From assembly GCA_018303505.1 (NCBI GenBank), contig JAGVYA010000016.1, positions 1-46,803 of the forward strand: a stretch of DNA of 46,803 nucleotides, in the 5' to 3' direction. Made by a program: the position numbers and the translations under genes. The notes beneath the pieces are model-generated. The model did no database searches, was not told the origin of the DNA, and saw only the letters and a list, made by a program, of their open reading frames with translations. The DNA comes from Candidatus Woesearchaeota archaeon. Its GTDB lineage: Archaea; Nanobdellota; Nanobdellia; Woesearchaeales; GW2011-AR4. Of this stretch, positions 1-7,408 are shown in pieces (the first letter of the stretch is position 1; the number at the start of each line of letters is the position of its first letter).

Positions 1-38
1 ACTAAAATTCTCAATAATTTTTTACTTTTCATTCTCTC

Positions 39-413
39 TCAATATGGCACATGTAGCTTTAATGAAGGCACTTTCCTAAAATCTTTTGTGTTTTTTGTAA
101 CAAGCTCTGTATTATTTAGCAGCGCTGTTGCAGCTATGATTGCATCTGGAATAGCAAGCCCATGCCTTCTGCTTATATCGCCTGCAAGTACTGAAACTTG
201 GTTGTCAATGATTTTTTTGCTCCATTGATGTAAAAAATGGAGTAATTTTTCCCTTTTGTGATTATCTTCGTTTGCTTTTCCTGCAAGCAGTTCTGCTTCG
301 GTTATAGCGGAAAAAATCACATTTTCGCTGCCAGCAATTGACTCTATAAAGCGGACAGCAGAAGCATAATTCCTAAGATGATCAACAAAAATGTTGGTGT
401 CTATAAGCATCAT
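39..413 (-). CDS. vapC: VapC-family PIN-domain toxin
   Basis: This 124-residue protein opens with the PIN-fold signature LIDTNIFVD, carrying the first acidic metal ligand. A Glu follows in ITEAELLAG near residue 40, and the C-terminal acidic patch PDAIIAATAL lies near residue 91. These fit a Mg-dependent endoribonuclease of the VapC family, which usually cleaves tRNA or rRNA. The length is normal for the family. The ATG overlaps the stop of the upstream AbrB antitoxin by 4 nt, implying translational coupling. The RNA target cannot be read from the sequence. Confidence 0.9.
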   Translation of the reverse strand: MMLIDTNIFVDHLRNYASAVRFIESIAGSENVIFSAITEAELLAGKANEDNHKREKLLHFLHQWSKKIIDNQVSVLAGDISRRHGLAIPDAIIAATALLNNTELVTKNTKDFRKVPSLKLHVPY

Positions 414-652
414 TTTAACTGCCTTTTAGTCCATTCCTTCCTTAGTCTTGTCTCGTATTCAACGCCAGTCTCTTTCATCCCTGCCCACAAGCCTGCAGCC
501 TCTTTTACAATATTTTTGTCTATCTTAACAATGTCTACCCTGTCTCCTTCAACAACAAACAGCACTTTTTCCCCTACGCGAAAATCCTTGAGTTCCCTAA
601 CATCCTTTGGGAGTGTTATTTGAAAATTTCTTGTTATTTTGGAGATTCCCAT
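410..652 (-). CDS. vapB: AbrB/SpoVT-type antitoxin (VapB-like)
   Basis: This 80-residue protein has a swapped-hairpin AbrB DNA-binding domain over residues 1-47, with the typical ITRNFQITLPKDVRE strand-turn and a following GDRVDIVKI strand. The charged C-terminal third is the likely toxin-binding tail. It is the first gene of a two-gene operon with the PIN toxin downstream. A palindrome beside the predicted TATA box, just upstream of its ATG, suggests autorepression by the complex. Confidence 0.88.
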   Translation of the reverse strand: MGISKITRNFQITLPKDVRELKDFRVGEKVLFVVEGDRVDIVKIDKNIVKEAAGLWAGMKETGVEYETRLRKEWTKRQLK

Positions 653-661
653 AGTAATTTT

Positions 662-685
662 TAGTAAAACTCTTTACTATTTAAG
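662..685 (-). promoter_or_regulatory. Promoter and palindromic operator of the vapBC locus
   Basis: Read on the minus strand, a TATA-like CTTAAATA is followed at once by TAGTAAAGAGTTTTACTA, a 7-bp inverted repeat around a 4-nt centre. It lies about 10 nt upstream of the antitoxin ATG. Its place between TATA box and start fits autoregulation by the AbrB-PIN complex (inference). Confidence 0.5.
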
Positions 686-744
686 ATTTTCGGTTTTTAT
701 GTCAAATTAAGTGATTAGAAGTCAAAGACTAAACTCTGAAAGAA

Positions 745-903
745 TTAATTTTGGTTGGTAGGGTTTAGAAGCCTTTTTTTCATTCGCATGAATATTATTC
801 CATTTTTTGTTTCAATTTGTTTGTGGGTGTAGATATTGCCCTCTACAGTAATGTAATCTAACTTCCCATTATCAGAAAAGAGTTGCAATATATCCACCCC
901 CAC
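745..903 (-). pseudogene. Possible small ORF or gene remnant
   Basis: The 339-base gap between vapBC and the lipoprotein gene holds a 52-codon minus-strand frame with GTG starts at 903 or 897. It ends in a basic segment (FMRMKKRLLNPTNQN). Strand-like residues such as LDYITVEGNIYTHKQIETKNG look like real protein, but there is no clear ribosome-binding site and no recognised family. It may be the tail of a decayed gene. Confidence 0.3.
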
Positions 904-991
904 GTATGAATTTTATGGTTAATTCAATATAAAAAGTTTTTGCTTTATCGTATAGAAATTAGTATACTGGGGTATTAATTTCATTAATATT

Positions 992-1780
992 TTATACTCT
1001 TTTAACAAAATTATAAATCTCTTCATACATATTTTTTTTATAATCCCCATCAAATAAACCATGTCCTGTTGCATTGATTATAACAATCTTTTTATCTTTT
1101 GATTTGATATTTTTGTAGATATAATTTGCACTGTTGGAATCAATTTTTGTGTCATTGCTTAGCTGTATTATTAAAATCGGCTCTGTTATTTTTGATAAAT
1201 TTTGTTTGTATATTTCAATAAATTTGACAAGCTGCTCAACTCCTGCTGCAGAATATTTATCGTAATGATATTTCTTTTCTTCTTCTGTGGTGTTTCTTGC
1301 TTCATATTTTTTGAAGTATTTGATGAGCCATGCATGTCCTGCTCTCTTATCTTGTAAGCCAACTGGTGAAGCAAGCGAAATAACTCCTGCAGTGTCTTTC
1401 TGCTCTGCAAGGTACAAGGCAAGGGCTCCTCCCAAAGAATGGCCTGCAACAAAAATCTTTTTTGCTTTCTTTGACAATTCATTGTATCCATATTCATAAT
1501 CCTTATACCAGTCTTGCCATTTGGCATTATCAAGTTCTTTTATATCAGTTCCGTGCCCTTTTAGCCTGACAACATAAACTGTAATGTTCCTGTCTGCCAA
1601 ATATTGCGCAAGCTCTTTTACTTCATTAGGAGAAGCCTCAAAACCATGAGTAAGCAAAACCCCAATTTCTGAATTATTGCCAACAATGAAAGCTTCATTT
1701 CCAGCTCTGACGCTGTAGGGATGATTTGCAGAACATGAAGTGAGCAGAAGCAGCAGAATTGGAAGGGTAATTTTTCCCAT
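992..1780 (-). CDS. Predicted lipoprotein: alpha/beta hydrolase (lipase/esterase type)
   Basis: This 262-residue serine hydrolase has the nucleophile elbow GHSLGG near residue 115, an oxyanion-type LLTHGFEASPNEV near residue 43, and a C-terminal catalytic His in NATGHGLFDGD. These resemble monoglyceride lipases and carboxylesterases. The N-terminus is a short hydrophobic stretch ending in the lipobox-like LLTSC at Cys16, predicting cleavage and lipid attachment so that the enzyme sits outside the cell on the membrane. A bona fide LspA homologue is encoded at 11527, which makes the lipobox more believable. It lies 2 nt after a small basic protein gene. Substrate is unknown. Confidence 0.85.
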   Translation of the reverse strand: MGKITLPILLLLLTSCSANHPYSVRAGNEAFIVGNNSEIGVLLTHGFEASPNEVKELAQYLADRNITVYVVRLKGHGTDIKELDNAKWQDWYKDYEYGYNELSKKAKKIFVAGHSLGGALALYLAEQKDTAGVISLASPVGLQDKRAGHAWLIKYFKKYEARNTTEEEKKYHYDKYSAAGVEQLVKFIEIYKQNLSKITEPILIIQLSNDTKIDSNSANYIYKNIKSKDKKIVIINATGHGLFDGDYKKNMYEEIYNFVKRV

Positions 1781-1782
1781 TG

Positions 1783-2007
1783 CTATCTTTTGCTTTTTGC
1801 TTTTCTTTCACTGATAAATCTTTGAGGAGGTCTTCTGTAATGGCGCCAGAAATTGTCTATTCCCTGCTGGTCCGTCCTTCTCTGCTGCACTTGTTCTTCT
1901 GTTAAATCAGGCATAGCTAGAGTCATTGAAGAAGGCTTTTCCCTCCTGAATTTTGCGTAGCGCTCTTTCTTTGCGCTTATTTTTTTTGGTTTGTCTTTTT
2001 TTCCCAT
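1783..2007 (-). CDS. Small basic hypothetical protein
   Basis: Using the internal ATG at 2007 instead of the upstream one at 2052 gives 74 residues starting MGKKDKPKK. It is rich in Lys, Arg and Gln (EEQVQQRRTDQQ, HYRRPPQRF) with no membrane segment or recognised motif. The charge pattern would suit nucleic-acid or ribosome binding, but this is only composition. It ends 2 nt before the lipoprotein gene, so they are probably co-transcribed. Confidence 0.5.
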   Translation of the reverse strand: MGKKDKPKKISAKKERYAKFRREKPSSMTLAMPDLTEEQVQQRRTDQQGIDNFWRHYRRPPQRFISERKAKSKR

Positions 2008-2089
2008 AGAAAAGAGTATGCCTAACTTATATTTAAATAATGCGGAGGACATGCTTATAGGATAGTAGTTGAATGTAGAGATTTTTAAT

Positions 2090-2317
2090 TTATTTCAGTA
2101 AATCCATAAATTCGTCTCTAGTCAAACCACTTTGTTTGATTATTGCTAGAAGTGTGCCTTTAGCAATTTCATCATGATTGGGTACTGTAAGTCTTCTATG
2201 CGGCTCTTCTTTATGTCGTAAAATCATATGGCTTCCAGTTTGATGATCAATTTCATAACCAATTTTGGATAAAGCTTTGACAACTTTAATACCAGAAATT
2301 ACTGGCAATTTTGGCAT
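2090..2317 (-). CDS. hicA: HicA family mRNA interferase toxin
   Basis: This 75-residue protein has the dsRBD-like HicA fold: KVVKALSKIGYEIDHQTGSHMIL carries the catalytic-type His in GSH, and LTVPNHDEIAKGTLLAIIKQSGLT is the second conserved half. HicA toxins cleave mRNA independently of translation. It begins one base after the stop of its partner HicB. The order here is antitoxin first, toxin second, which is less common than hicA-hicB. Confidence 0.92.
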   Translation of the reverse strand: MPKLPVISGIKVVKALSKIGYEIDHQTGSHMILRHKEEPHRRLTVPNHDEIAKGTLLAIIKQSGLTRDEFMDLLK

Positions 2318-2524
2318 TTATATTTCCACCATTTCCTCGTACACAGAAGGAGGTATAGGCTCATTATGTTTTTTAAGACTTTCTAAATAACCTTTAATTG
2401 CATCTTTAACATTATTTAAAGCTTCTTTTCTGGATTTTCCCTGAGAAATGCATCCTGGCAAGGAAGGGCATTCTGCCACAAATATTCCATCCTCATCTTC
2501 CTCAACAACTACCCTGTATTTCAT
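2318..2524 (-). CDS. hicB: HicB family antitoxin
   Basis: This 68-residue protein has the partial RNase H-like fold of HicB: YRVVVEEDEDGIFVAECPSLPGCISQGKSRKEALNNVKDAI. The C-terminal DNA-binding domain of longer HicB proteins is absent, so this is the short form. A TATA-like element (CTTTAAATATAGG on the minus strand) lies about 25 nt upstream. It is directly followed by hicA. Confidence 0.92.
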   Translation of the reverse strand: MKYRVVVEEDEDGIFVAECPSLPGCISQGKSRKEALNNVKDAIKGYLESLKKHNEPIPPSVYEEMVEI

Positions 2525-2595
2525 TTTGATTATTCAAAGACAAGCCTATATTTAAAGCTTGCTCTTGTAAAAGTATATATGATTAGAAAAACAAA

Positions 2596-2807
2596 TGCGG
2601 AGGACAGGATTTTCGGTTTGCGAGTCTCGTAAACTCGACATTTCGAACCTGCGTAGGCACTAAGCCAATAGGTGTCTTCAAGTCATAGCGTTGAGCTGCA
2701 TGCGGCAAGCATGCTCGCTTGCAACTGCTCGTAACACCACTGCAATGCCTCGCCTAAGCTTGGACAGCAAACGCTTCTATCCCGTTTGGCCGCTCCGGCA
2801 CCTCCGC
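2596..2807 (-). tRNA. Interrupted class II-like tRNA gene (Ser or Leu type)
   Basis: On the minus strand a perfect 7-bp acceptor stem GCGGAGG/CCTCCGC closes a GC-rich 212-nt stretch. A D-arm-like TGCCGGAGCGGCCAAACGG follows, and near the 3' end stands a T-arm half GCAGGTTCGAA whose partner CCTGT is about 33 nt away instead of about 7. The T-loop is therefore split by a hairpin (CGAGT/ACTCG). The middle is far too long, and part of it (GAGCAGTTGCAAGCGAGC) resembles the palindromic elements found elsewhere. A possible anticodon half CTTGAAG-ACACC would read UGA (Ser), but A73 fits Leu better. It could be a multi-intron tRNA or a tRNA destroyed by element insertion. Confidence 0.45.
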
Positions 2808-2818
2808 GAACTTTGTGA

Positions 2819-2852
2819 GCGGAGGTCACGAACAAAGTGAGTATACCTCCGC
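2819..2852. repeat. Hairpin reusing the tRNA acceptor sequence
   Basis: GCGGAGGT (2819-2826) and ACCTCCGC (2845-2852) form an 8-bp stem immediately upstream of the tRNA-like gene, whose own 5' end is GCGGAGGTG on the other strand. The target sequence is thus present three times, once inverted. This suggests that the hairpin arms were copied from neighbouring host sequence. Confidence 0.6.
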
Positions 2853-2919
2853 ATAACAAAGTTAAAAAAGAGCCTAATTTAAAAATATTCCTAAAAGTTT
2901 GAGATAATTTAAATTATTT

Positions 2920-3160
2920 CAATCCGCTTCGGCAAATCTAGTGCTCAGCCTCGCTGTCTTGCCACACAGTTGAATGCGAGCGTGCTCGCATCCCCCACGC
3001 ATCTCTCGGCTTCGCCTAGTTATTCACTATAAAAATCAACAACGGTTCACTTTCTTCACTATCGAAAATGCAAAGCATTTTCGGGAGTCCAAAAAACCTT
3101 TGGTTTTTGATACCTTTGCTGCCAAAAGTCGTTGTTGGTTTTTGAATTTTTTAAAAGTGT
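2920..3160. repeat. Interspersed element family B, copy 1
   Basis: A 240-bp non-coding block shares ordered landmarks with 31493-31640 and 33237-33425: a CCGCTTCGGC-type hairpin, TAGTGCTC, a TTCGCCTAGTTATTCA-type segment, and CGGTTCACTTTCTTCACT. It is closed by an imperfect outer stem (AAAATCAACAACGG with CGTTGTTGGTTTTT). Inside sit two tandem hairpins, CGAAAATG/CATTTTCG and CAAAAAACC/GGTTTTTG, separated by GGAGTC, the same design as the family A hairpins. The short ORF predicted across it at 2974 is not believable as a gene. Confidence 0.65.
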
Positions 3161-3218
3161 TTTTTATTGATTTTATTTTTCCGTTAATGCTTTATTTGAA
3201 CTAATTAAGAACTCAAAT

Positions 3219-3386
3219 TTATTTTATCTTTTTCTGCCATTTATACTTTCTCATTCTTTTGCTTTTGCCAAAGCCACAAGAACTACATTTGCTTTTGCCA
3301 AAATTAAATGTCCGTTTGCCGCAGCGCCGGCAATGTATCATATTCTTCTTGCCGGACTTCCTGCCCATTGAAGGTGTGCCTTTCAT
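3219..3386 (-). CDS. rpl37e: Ribosomal protein eL37
   Basis: This 55-residue frame is missing from the ORF track because of its length. It starts MKGTPSMGRKSGKKN and carries the zinc-ribbon pairs CRRCG (about residue 19) and CSSCG (about residue 34), then a basic tail. That is the full eL37 layout of the archaeal large subunit. It lies about 20 nt after the Lsm gene, the usual archaeal lsm-rpl37e operon. Confidence 0.93.
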   Translation of the reverse strand: MKGTPSMGRKSGKKNMIHCRRCGKRTFNFGKSKCSSCGFGKSKRMRKYKWQKKIK

Positions 3387-3404
3387 TTAAACCACTTTAG
3401 AAAT

Positions 3405-3629
3405 CTAATCTGTGGATATAACTGTTATTGTGTCGCCTCTGATAAAAATAGTTCCAAGCTTCCTTGTAACTTCTCCATTTGCTCTTTCCTCAACATCCTC
3501 AAGAACAATATTGATGTGTATGTCAAATGACTTGAGCTTGCCAATGTACTGCTTGTTATTCTTCAATTCGACAAGTATTCTTTTGTCTCTTGCCTTGTTT
3601 AAGGCATCCAATGGTCTTGCTTGCTCCAT
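3405..3629 (-). CDS. Sm-like archaeal protein (Lsm)
   Basis: This 74-residue protein has both Sm motifs. Sm1 is RILVELKNNKQYIGKLKSFDIHINIVLEDV, with the conserved G and DxHxN. Sm2 is LGTIFIRGDTITVIS with the IRG signature. Archaeal Lsm proteins form heptameric rings that bind U-rich RNA. The gene leads an operon with eL37. A TATA-like TTTATAAA lies upstream at about 3679 on the minus strand. Confidence 0.95.
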   Translation of the reverse strand: MEQARPLDALNKARDKRILVELKNNKQYIGKLKSFDIHINIVLEDVEERANGEVTRKLGTIFIRGDTITVISTD

Positions 3630-3692
3630 AAAATAAAAACACCCTTAAATTTGATGCTTCCAAGAATAAGAGAGTTGTTTATAAATGTTTTC

Positions 3693-4379
3693 CTATTGAT
3701 TTTTTCTAAAGTGCTTTATGCTATCAGTAATGACATCATATGTTTTAATTAAATCAGTTTCTTTTATAACAAAAGTTATTTGGCTTTTAGTGGAAACTAC
3801 ATCTAATATATTGATGCCATTTTTTGAAATCTGATTAATGAAATAAGCATATAAGCCAGGAACTTCAATACTAGGGGCTTGTCCTTTTATTTTGGCTTCC
3901 CTTATGCTCAGTATTGCAGAGTCTCCTCTTACTTCAACAGAATGGGGTAAAATTTTCCTGAACAAAGCCTTGTTCTTTTTATCAAAAACTACAGTGATTT
4001 CGCCGCTTCCCTGATTGATAAACAATATCTCGTCCAAATCCCATCTTATTTTTTTGGAAATTTCGTTTATTTCACTGACTATTACGTTGTTTCTGTGGAA
4101 TGTTACATGTATTATGTCATTCTTCATTGAAATTTGTGAATGTGCAATTTGATTTACTAAATCTTTCTCAAGCTTAATTTGACTTAGAGTACTGCCATAT
4201 CTCGAGATACTAACCATTACAGATTCAAGCGTTGCCTGTGGGTTTTTTATTTTTATCATGGGCAATAATAATCTAGCTAATGCTGAATTATTGATTAAGC
4301 CCTTAACTAAAGAATTTTGTAGAAAAATATCTTTGTCTAGTTCTTCTCTCACTATTTGTGCTGTATTAGTCTCTTCCAT
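3693..4379 (-). CDS. ACT-domain regulatory protein
   Basis: This 228-residue soluble protein has no membrane segment. The N-terminal 70 residues look like a helical DNA-binding region (IVREELDKDIFLQNSLVKGLINNSALARLLLP). The C-terminal part includes an ACT-like unit, EVPGLYAYFINQISKNGINILDVVSTKSQITFVI, where small ligands such as amino acids bind in related proteins. A preceding beta-alpha-beta unit (IIHVTFHRNNVIVSEINEI) may be a second ACT-like fold. It is conserved-looking, but its ligand is unknown. It is transcribed divergently from the gene at 4455. Confidence 0.65.
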   Translation of the reverse strand: MEETNTAQIVREELDKDIFLQNSLVKGLINNSALARLLLPMIKIKNPQATLESVMVSISRYGSTLSQIKLEKDLVNQIAHSQISMKNDIIHVTFHRNNVIVSEINEISKKIRWDLDEILFINQGSGEITVVFDKKNKALFRKILPHSVEVRGDSAILSIREAKIKGQAPSIEVPGLYAYFINQISKNGINILDVVSTKSQITFVIKETDLIKTYDVITDSIKHFRKNQ

Positions 4380-4423
4380 TTTTAAACAATTTTAACAAAA
4401 AATGTTGATTTTTAAACAATATG

Positions 4424-4440
4424 TTTAAATATTTATAAAT
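4424..4440 (+). promoter_or_regulatory. TATA-type promoter for the 4455 gene
   Basis: The AT-rich run TTTAAATATTTATAAATA lies about 15-30 nt upstream of the ATG at 4455, the spacing of leaderless archaeal transcripts. Confidence 0.45.
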
Positions 4441-4454
4441 ATTTCCATTTGAAA

Positions 4455-4826
4455 ATGGCGAATATAATTACATTAAAGGAATTAAGTAAAATACCTGTAA
4501 AAGTAGTACCATATGGGCCTTTAACAATAGAGGGTAAGAGGTGTATCGAAGAATATGGGGACGAATTAGAAATATTATTTGGGCAACATGAATCATTACA
4601 AGTGCTAACAGATGCAAATAATCCTAATCCACTACTTAAACCATTAATAGATAGATTAGAAAGAGAAAATGAGAGCAGTGGAGGGTATGCATTTAAAGAA
4701 TTAATAATAATTCCTGAAGGTATATTTTATTTGCCTATGGGAACATACAGACTTGGCGGATACTTTAGAATGGGAGACCCTGTTAAGTTAGCTGATTTGG
4801 AATTTCTTCTAAATCAAGAAGCATGA
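4455..4826 (+). CDS. Hypothetical soluble protein
   Basis: The track starts at a TTG (4449); the ATG two codons later at 4455 is preferred, giving 123 residues beginning MANIITLKELSKIP. The protein is acidic with predicted alternating helix and strand and a Gly-rich end (GTYRLGGYFRMGDPVKLADLE). No family is recognised. It sits alone between divergent and convergent neighbours. Confidence 0.55.
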   Translation: MANIITLKELSKIPVKVVPYGPLTIEGKRCIEEYGDELEILFGQHESLQVLTDANNPNPLLKPLIDRLERENESSGGYAFKELIIIPEGIFYLPMGTYRLGGYFRMGDPVKLADLEFLLNQEA

Positions 4827-4855
4827 TAAAAGATCTATTCCCAATATTTACACAT

Positions 4856-5275
4856 TCATTTTGTCTTAGTCATTTCATCAGGCACTTTGTATTCATGCCA
4901 AGAAACATTTTTATTTTCTACTGCTGATTTTAGTGATTTTTCAATTTTTGACAATTGGCTTTGTCCGCTTTTCACTTCAACGAACACGATTTCCTCAATC
5001 TTCTTTTCATCCATGCCCTTGAATACAACAAAGTCTATTGGTTTGCCCATAAACCTTGCTTCTGTCGGATTAAATGGAAAATCTGGAAGATAAGGCGCAA
5101 TTTGCTCACTAAATTGCCCGCTTAAGACTGCTCTTGATTGCTTTATTGCATCTTCCCTTTCTTTTGGTATTTTATCATCAAAATGTTTTAGGGTAATGTA
5201 TTTGCCAATTAAATATCCAATAAAAAGTATTACAATCAGTGATGCAATTACTACAATTATTTCAAAAAATTCCAT
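4856..5275 (-). CDS. Membrane-anchored Holliday-junction-resolvase-like nuclease (COG4741 type)
   Basis: This 139-residue protein has one N-terminal transmembrane helix (IIVVIASLIVILFIGYLIG). A domain matching the endonuclease-like family related to archaeal Hjc follows: FSEQIAPYLPDFPFNPTEARFMGKPIDFVVFKGM, then IVFVEVKSGQSQLSKIEKSL. The D..(E)xK core of the PD-(D/E)xK fold is visible as IDFVVF and FVEVKSG. Activity is inferred from the motif; the role of the membrane tether is unknown. Confidence 0.75.
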   Translation of the reverse strand: MEFFEIIVVIASLIVILFIGYLIGKYITLKHFDDKIPKEREDAIKQSRAVLSGQFSEQIAPYLPDFPFNPTEARFMGKPIDFVVFKGMDEKKIEEIVFVEVKSGQSQLSKIEKSLKSAVENKNVSWHEYKVPDEMTKTK

Positions 5276-5323
5276 AAAAACAATTTATTTTACTTCAATA
5301 AATAATTATCGGAAGAGGGAACC

Positions 5324-6204
5324 GTTACCTTAATATTCTTGTTCTTGTAAAGTTATCCACAAAATAACAATCTCACAAATAAGACAGGCGCATGGGGTGG
5401 TCACCTAAAAAAGGAGCTTTTCGACAAACCCTATAGGCATAGATTTATGTGGATAATTATAAAGTTAGCGGTTGTTCTTTATTGTTTTGTCTCATCAAGA
5501 GACGCAAGAGCAATACTCTACCATGTATTTCGAATGAAGGCTTCTCACAAATCTATTTGTGAGTGGAGCAAAAAATTCCCTGAAAAATTGCCAAAAAAGA
5601 AAGTAAAGTACAAGAAGAAAGAAACAGTCATATTGTTTACTGATGAAAAATATATCTGGATAAAAGATGTGCAAGCTTACTGGTGGAGTGTAAAAGACCA
5701 TTTGGGAGATGTTCTTGCGAGCATCATAACTATGGAACGTGATTCTGCCTCTGCAAAGGAACTTTTTAGACGAGCAAAGGAAAGGATAATAGGGCAGAGT
5801 TCATGCAGTTGTGCATGACGGCTTAAAGTCTTATAACAAACCAATCAAAAATATTTTTGGGAGGAAGTGCGTGAGTATAGTTGCGGGAATTAAAGGCAGG
5901 TTTGTAATGATAAACAAAGAGCTTTATTGGATAACAAATAATTCAGCTGAAAGTCTTAATGCTCAAATTGATAGCTACTATGCAAGGCATCATTACAATT
6001 TTAACAATTTGCAAAGTGCAAATTATTTTGTTGAGATGTTTTTGTACCGCAAGAATCTAAGAGAAGCTTGTTGCTAAGGCAGAAACCTTGTGAGCATAGT
6101 AAGTTGCTATTGGCAAAGTTTGTCTGATGAGGATTGCAAAATTGACATTTTTGAAGAATGTCCCATCTATTCTGGAGATTTTTTTATTATGGGGTTAAGG
6201 TAAC
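5324..6204 (+). mobile_element. Degenerate insertion sequence with short terminal inverted repeats
   Basis: The block is bounded by GTTACCTTAA (5324-5333) and TTAAGGTAAC (6195-6204), exact inverted repeats 881 bp apart. It encloses a frameshifted DDE transposase. Similar sequence flanks it on both sides (CGGAAGAGGGAACC and CGGAAGAGAAACC), but the right copy is offset by several bases, so it is not a clean target duplication. The element ends about 20 bp before the TATA box of the eS8 gene. Confidence 0.75.
5447..6077 (+). pseudogene. Frameshifted DDE transposase (IS6/IS240-like)
   Basis: Two overlapping frames together make one transposase. The first (to 5818) has the first catalytic Asp in ILFTDEKYIWI and the segment YWWSVKDHLGDVLASIIT. 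The second (from 5811) has the second Asp in HDGLKSY and the Glu in NNSAESLNAQID. A shift at about 5805-5815 separates them, so the catalytic triad is split. The first frame is open upstream to about 5360 (KELFDKPYRHRF), so the N-terminus is probably incomplete as well. It is unlikely to be active unless frameshifting occurs. Confidence 0.85.
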
Positions 6205-6222
6205 AGTCTCTCGGAAGAGAAA

Positions 6223-6235
6223 CCTATATAAATCG
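6223..6235 (+). promoter_or_regulatory. Promoter of the eS8 gene
   Basis: CCTATATAAATCG lies about 25 nt upstream of the eS8 ATG, so transcription should begin at or very near the start codon. The insertion sequence ends just upstream, near the BRE position. Confidence 0.6.
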
Positions 6236-6254
6236 TTAAAAATTCCCTTTTCTC

Positions 6255-6635
6255 ATGGCATTATCACAGGCAAGGCCAAAAAGAAAGGAGACAGGAGGAA
6301 GGTATATAGCCTATAGGAAGAAAAGACAATATGAGCTTGGCAGAGAGCCTTCTTTCACAAAGCTTGGCAAGAAAAGAAAGCAAGTCATAAGAACAATGGG
6401 CGCTAACAGAAAGTTAAGATTGCTAAGCGCCGATACTGCGAATTTGTTTGACCCAAAATCAAAGTCATTCAAGCAGGTCAAAATCAAAACAATAACAGAC
6501 AATCCTGCCAACAGGCACTTCATAAGAAGAAACATAATGACAAAGGGCTCTGTAATTGACACAGAGCTTGGCAAAGCAAAAATAACCTCAAGGCCGGGAC
6601 AAAATGGTGTTGTTAATGCTGTGCTGATTTCTTGA
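6255..6635 (+). CDS. rps8e: Ribosomal protein eS8
   Basis: This 126-residue protein has all the family landmarks: RPKRKETGGRY at the N-terminus, KRKQVIRTMGANRKLRLL in the middle, DNPANRHFIRRNIMTKGSVIDTELGKAKITSRPGQNGVVNAVL at the end. It is a structural protein of the archaeal small ribosomal subunit. It stands alone with its own TATA box and is convergent with the gene at 6649. Confidence 0.96.
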   Translation: MALSQARPKRKETGGRYIAYRKKRQYELGREPSFTKLGKKRKQVIRTMGANRKLRLLSADTANLFDPKSKSFKQVKIKTITDNPANRHFIRRNIMTKGSVIDTELGKAKITSRPGQNGVVNAVLIS

Positions 6636-6648
6636 ATAAAGCTTATAC

Positions 6649-7293
6649 TTATTCCGACCTTCTTATTATTGCACGTTTTTGAGGCGAGGTTCCAAGTATT
6701 AAATGCGCTGGTTCTATTGTAATCATCTGCCTTTCTTCAGGCAACTTATAATCTTTTGAGACTGTGTCTTGGGCAAAACCATATCCATGATCTCCTCGCC
6801 TTATATGTGAATAATCCAAAGTTACATTCGTCATTAAGTAGATTCTCAATGACTCTGGGAGTCTTTCGGTTTCCGGTTGGTAATAAATTAGCTCCGGGTA
6901 TCCCAGTTCTAATACTGCCTTCTCAATCCCTCTCAAGTGAACCATAGCATTTTTTTGTTCTTGTGGGTACTGCTTAAGGCTTCTGTTATTTCCCTTGATG
7001 TGACTTCTTCTGCCAAGCCTAACCATAGAGATTTTGCCGTCTTTATAGAATATATGAGCAGTGTAAATATCCTTAGAAGCATTCTCATTTTGTTTGCTGA
7101 CAAGATCATCAATAGTTTCCCTGCAATCATTATGAGCGGCAATATAGACGGTATTAGGATGTTCAACAATGTCAGGCTTTTGACATAAAAGAACATGAGA
7201 GCCGTTTCTCTCTAATAGATTGTATAAGCGTGAATCTTCTAGTCTTTCTGCTACAAACCCAGTCATTCTGTCTTTTTCCTCTGCAGATACCAT
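6649..7293 (-). CDS. Hypothetical protein
   Basis: This 214-residue soluble protein of mixed charge contains the segments NTVYIAAHNDCRETIDDLVSK and GKISMVRLGRRSHIKGNNRS, a C-terminal MITIEPAHLILGTS and a basic end KRAIIRRSE. There is no signal peptide or membrane helix and no family is recognised. It is divergently placed from the 7409 gene, which is also unrecognised and similar in style; the two could belong together. Confidence 0.6.
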   Translation of the reverse strand: MVSAEEKDRMTGFVAERLEDSRLYNLLERNGSHVLLCQKPDIVEHPNTVYIAAHNDCRETIDDLVSKQNENASKDIYTAHIFYKDGKISMVRLGRRSHIKGNNRSLKQYPQEQKNAMVHLRGIEKAVLELGYPELIYYQPETERLPESLRIYLMTNVTLDYSHIRRGDHGYGFAQDTVSKDYKLPEERQMITIEPAHLILGTSPQKRAIIRRSE

Positions 7294-7408
7294 ACAAGAT
7301 AAGCTTTTTTTATACTTTTTAAATGTTTCGTTTTATGCTACTTAACAGAAGTGACAAATATTCAAATGAAACAATAGCTTTAAAATAAGAGAACAATTAC
7401 AAGAGGTT

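Noticed and set aside
1186-1533. Minus-strand ORF inside the lipoprotein gene
   Set aside because: A shadow in another frame of the clear hydrolase gene.
2596-2852. SRP RNA or RNase P RNA as the GC-rich block
   Set aside because: The expected conserved SRP loop and RNase P core motifs were not found, whereas acceptor and T-arm sequences of a tRNA are clear.
2974-3204. 76-residue plus-strand ORF
   Set aside because: It lies wholly in the palindromic element B copy 1, is not protein-like, and has no start context.
5310-6220. Clean target-site duplication of the IS
   Set aside because: The flanking CGGAAGAG stretches are imperfect and the right one is offset from the inverted repeat, so a duplication cannot be claimed.
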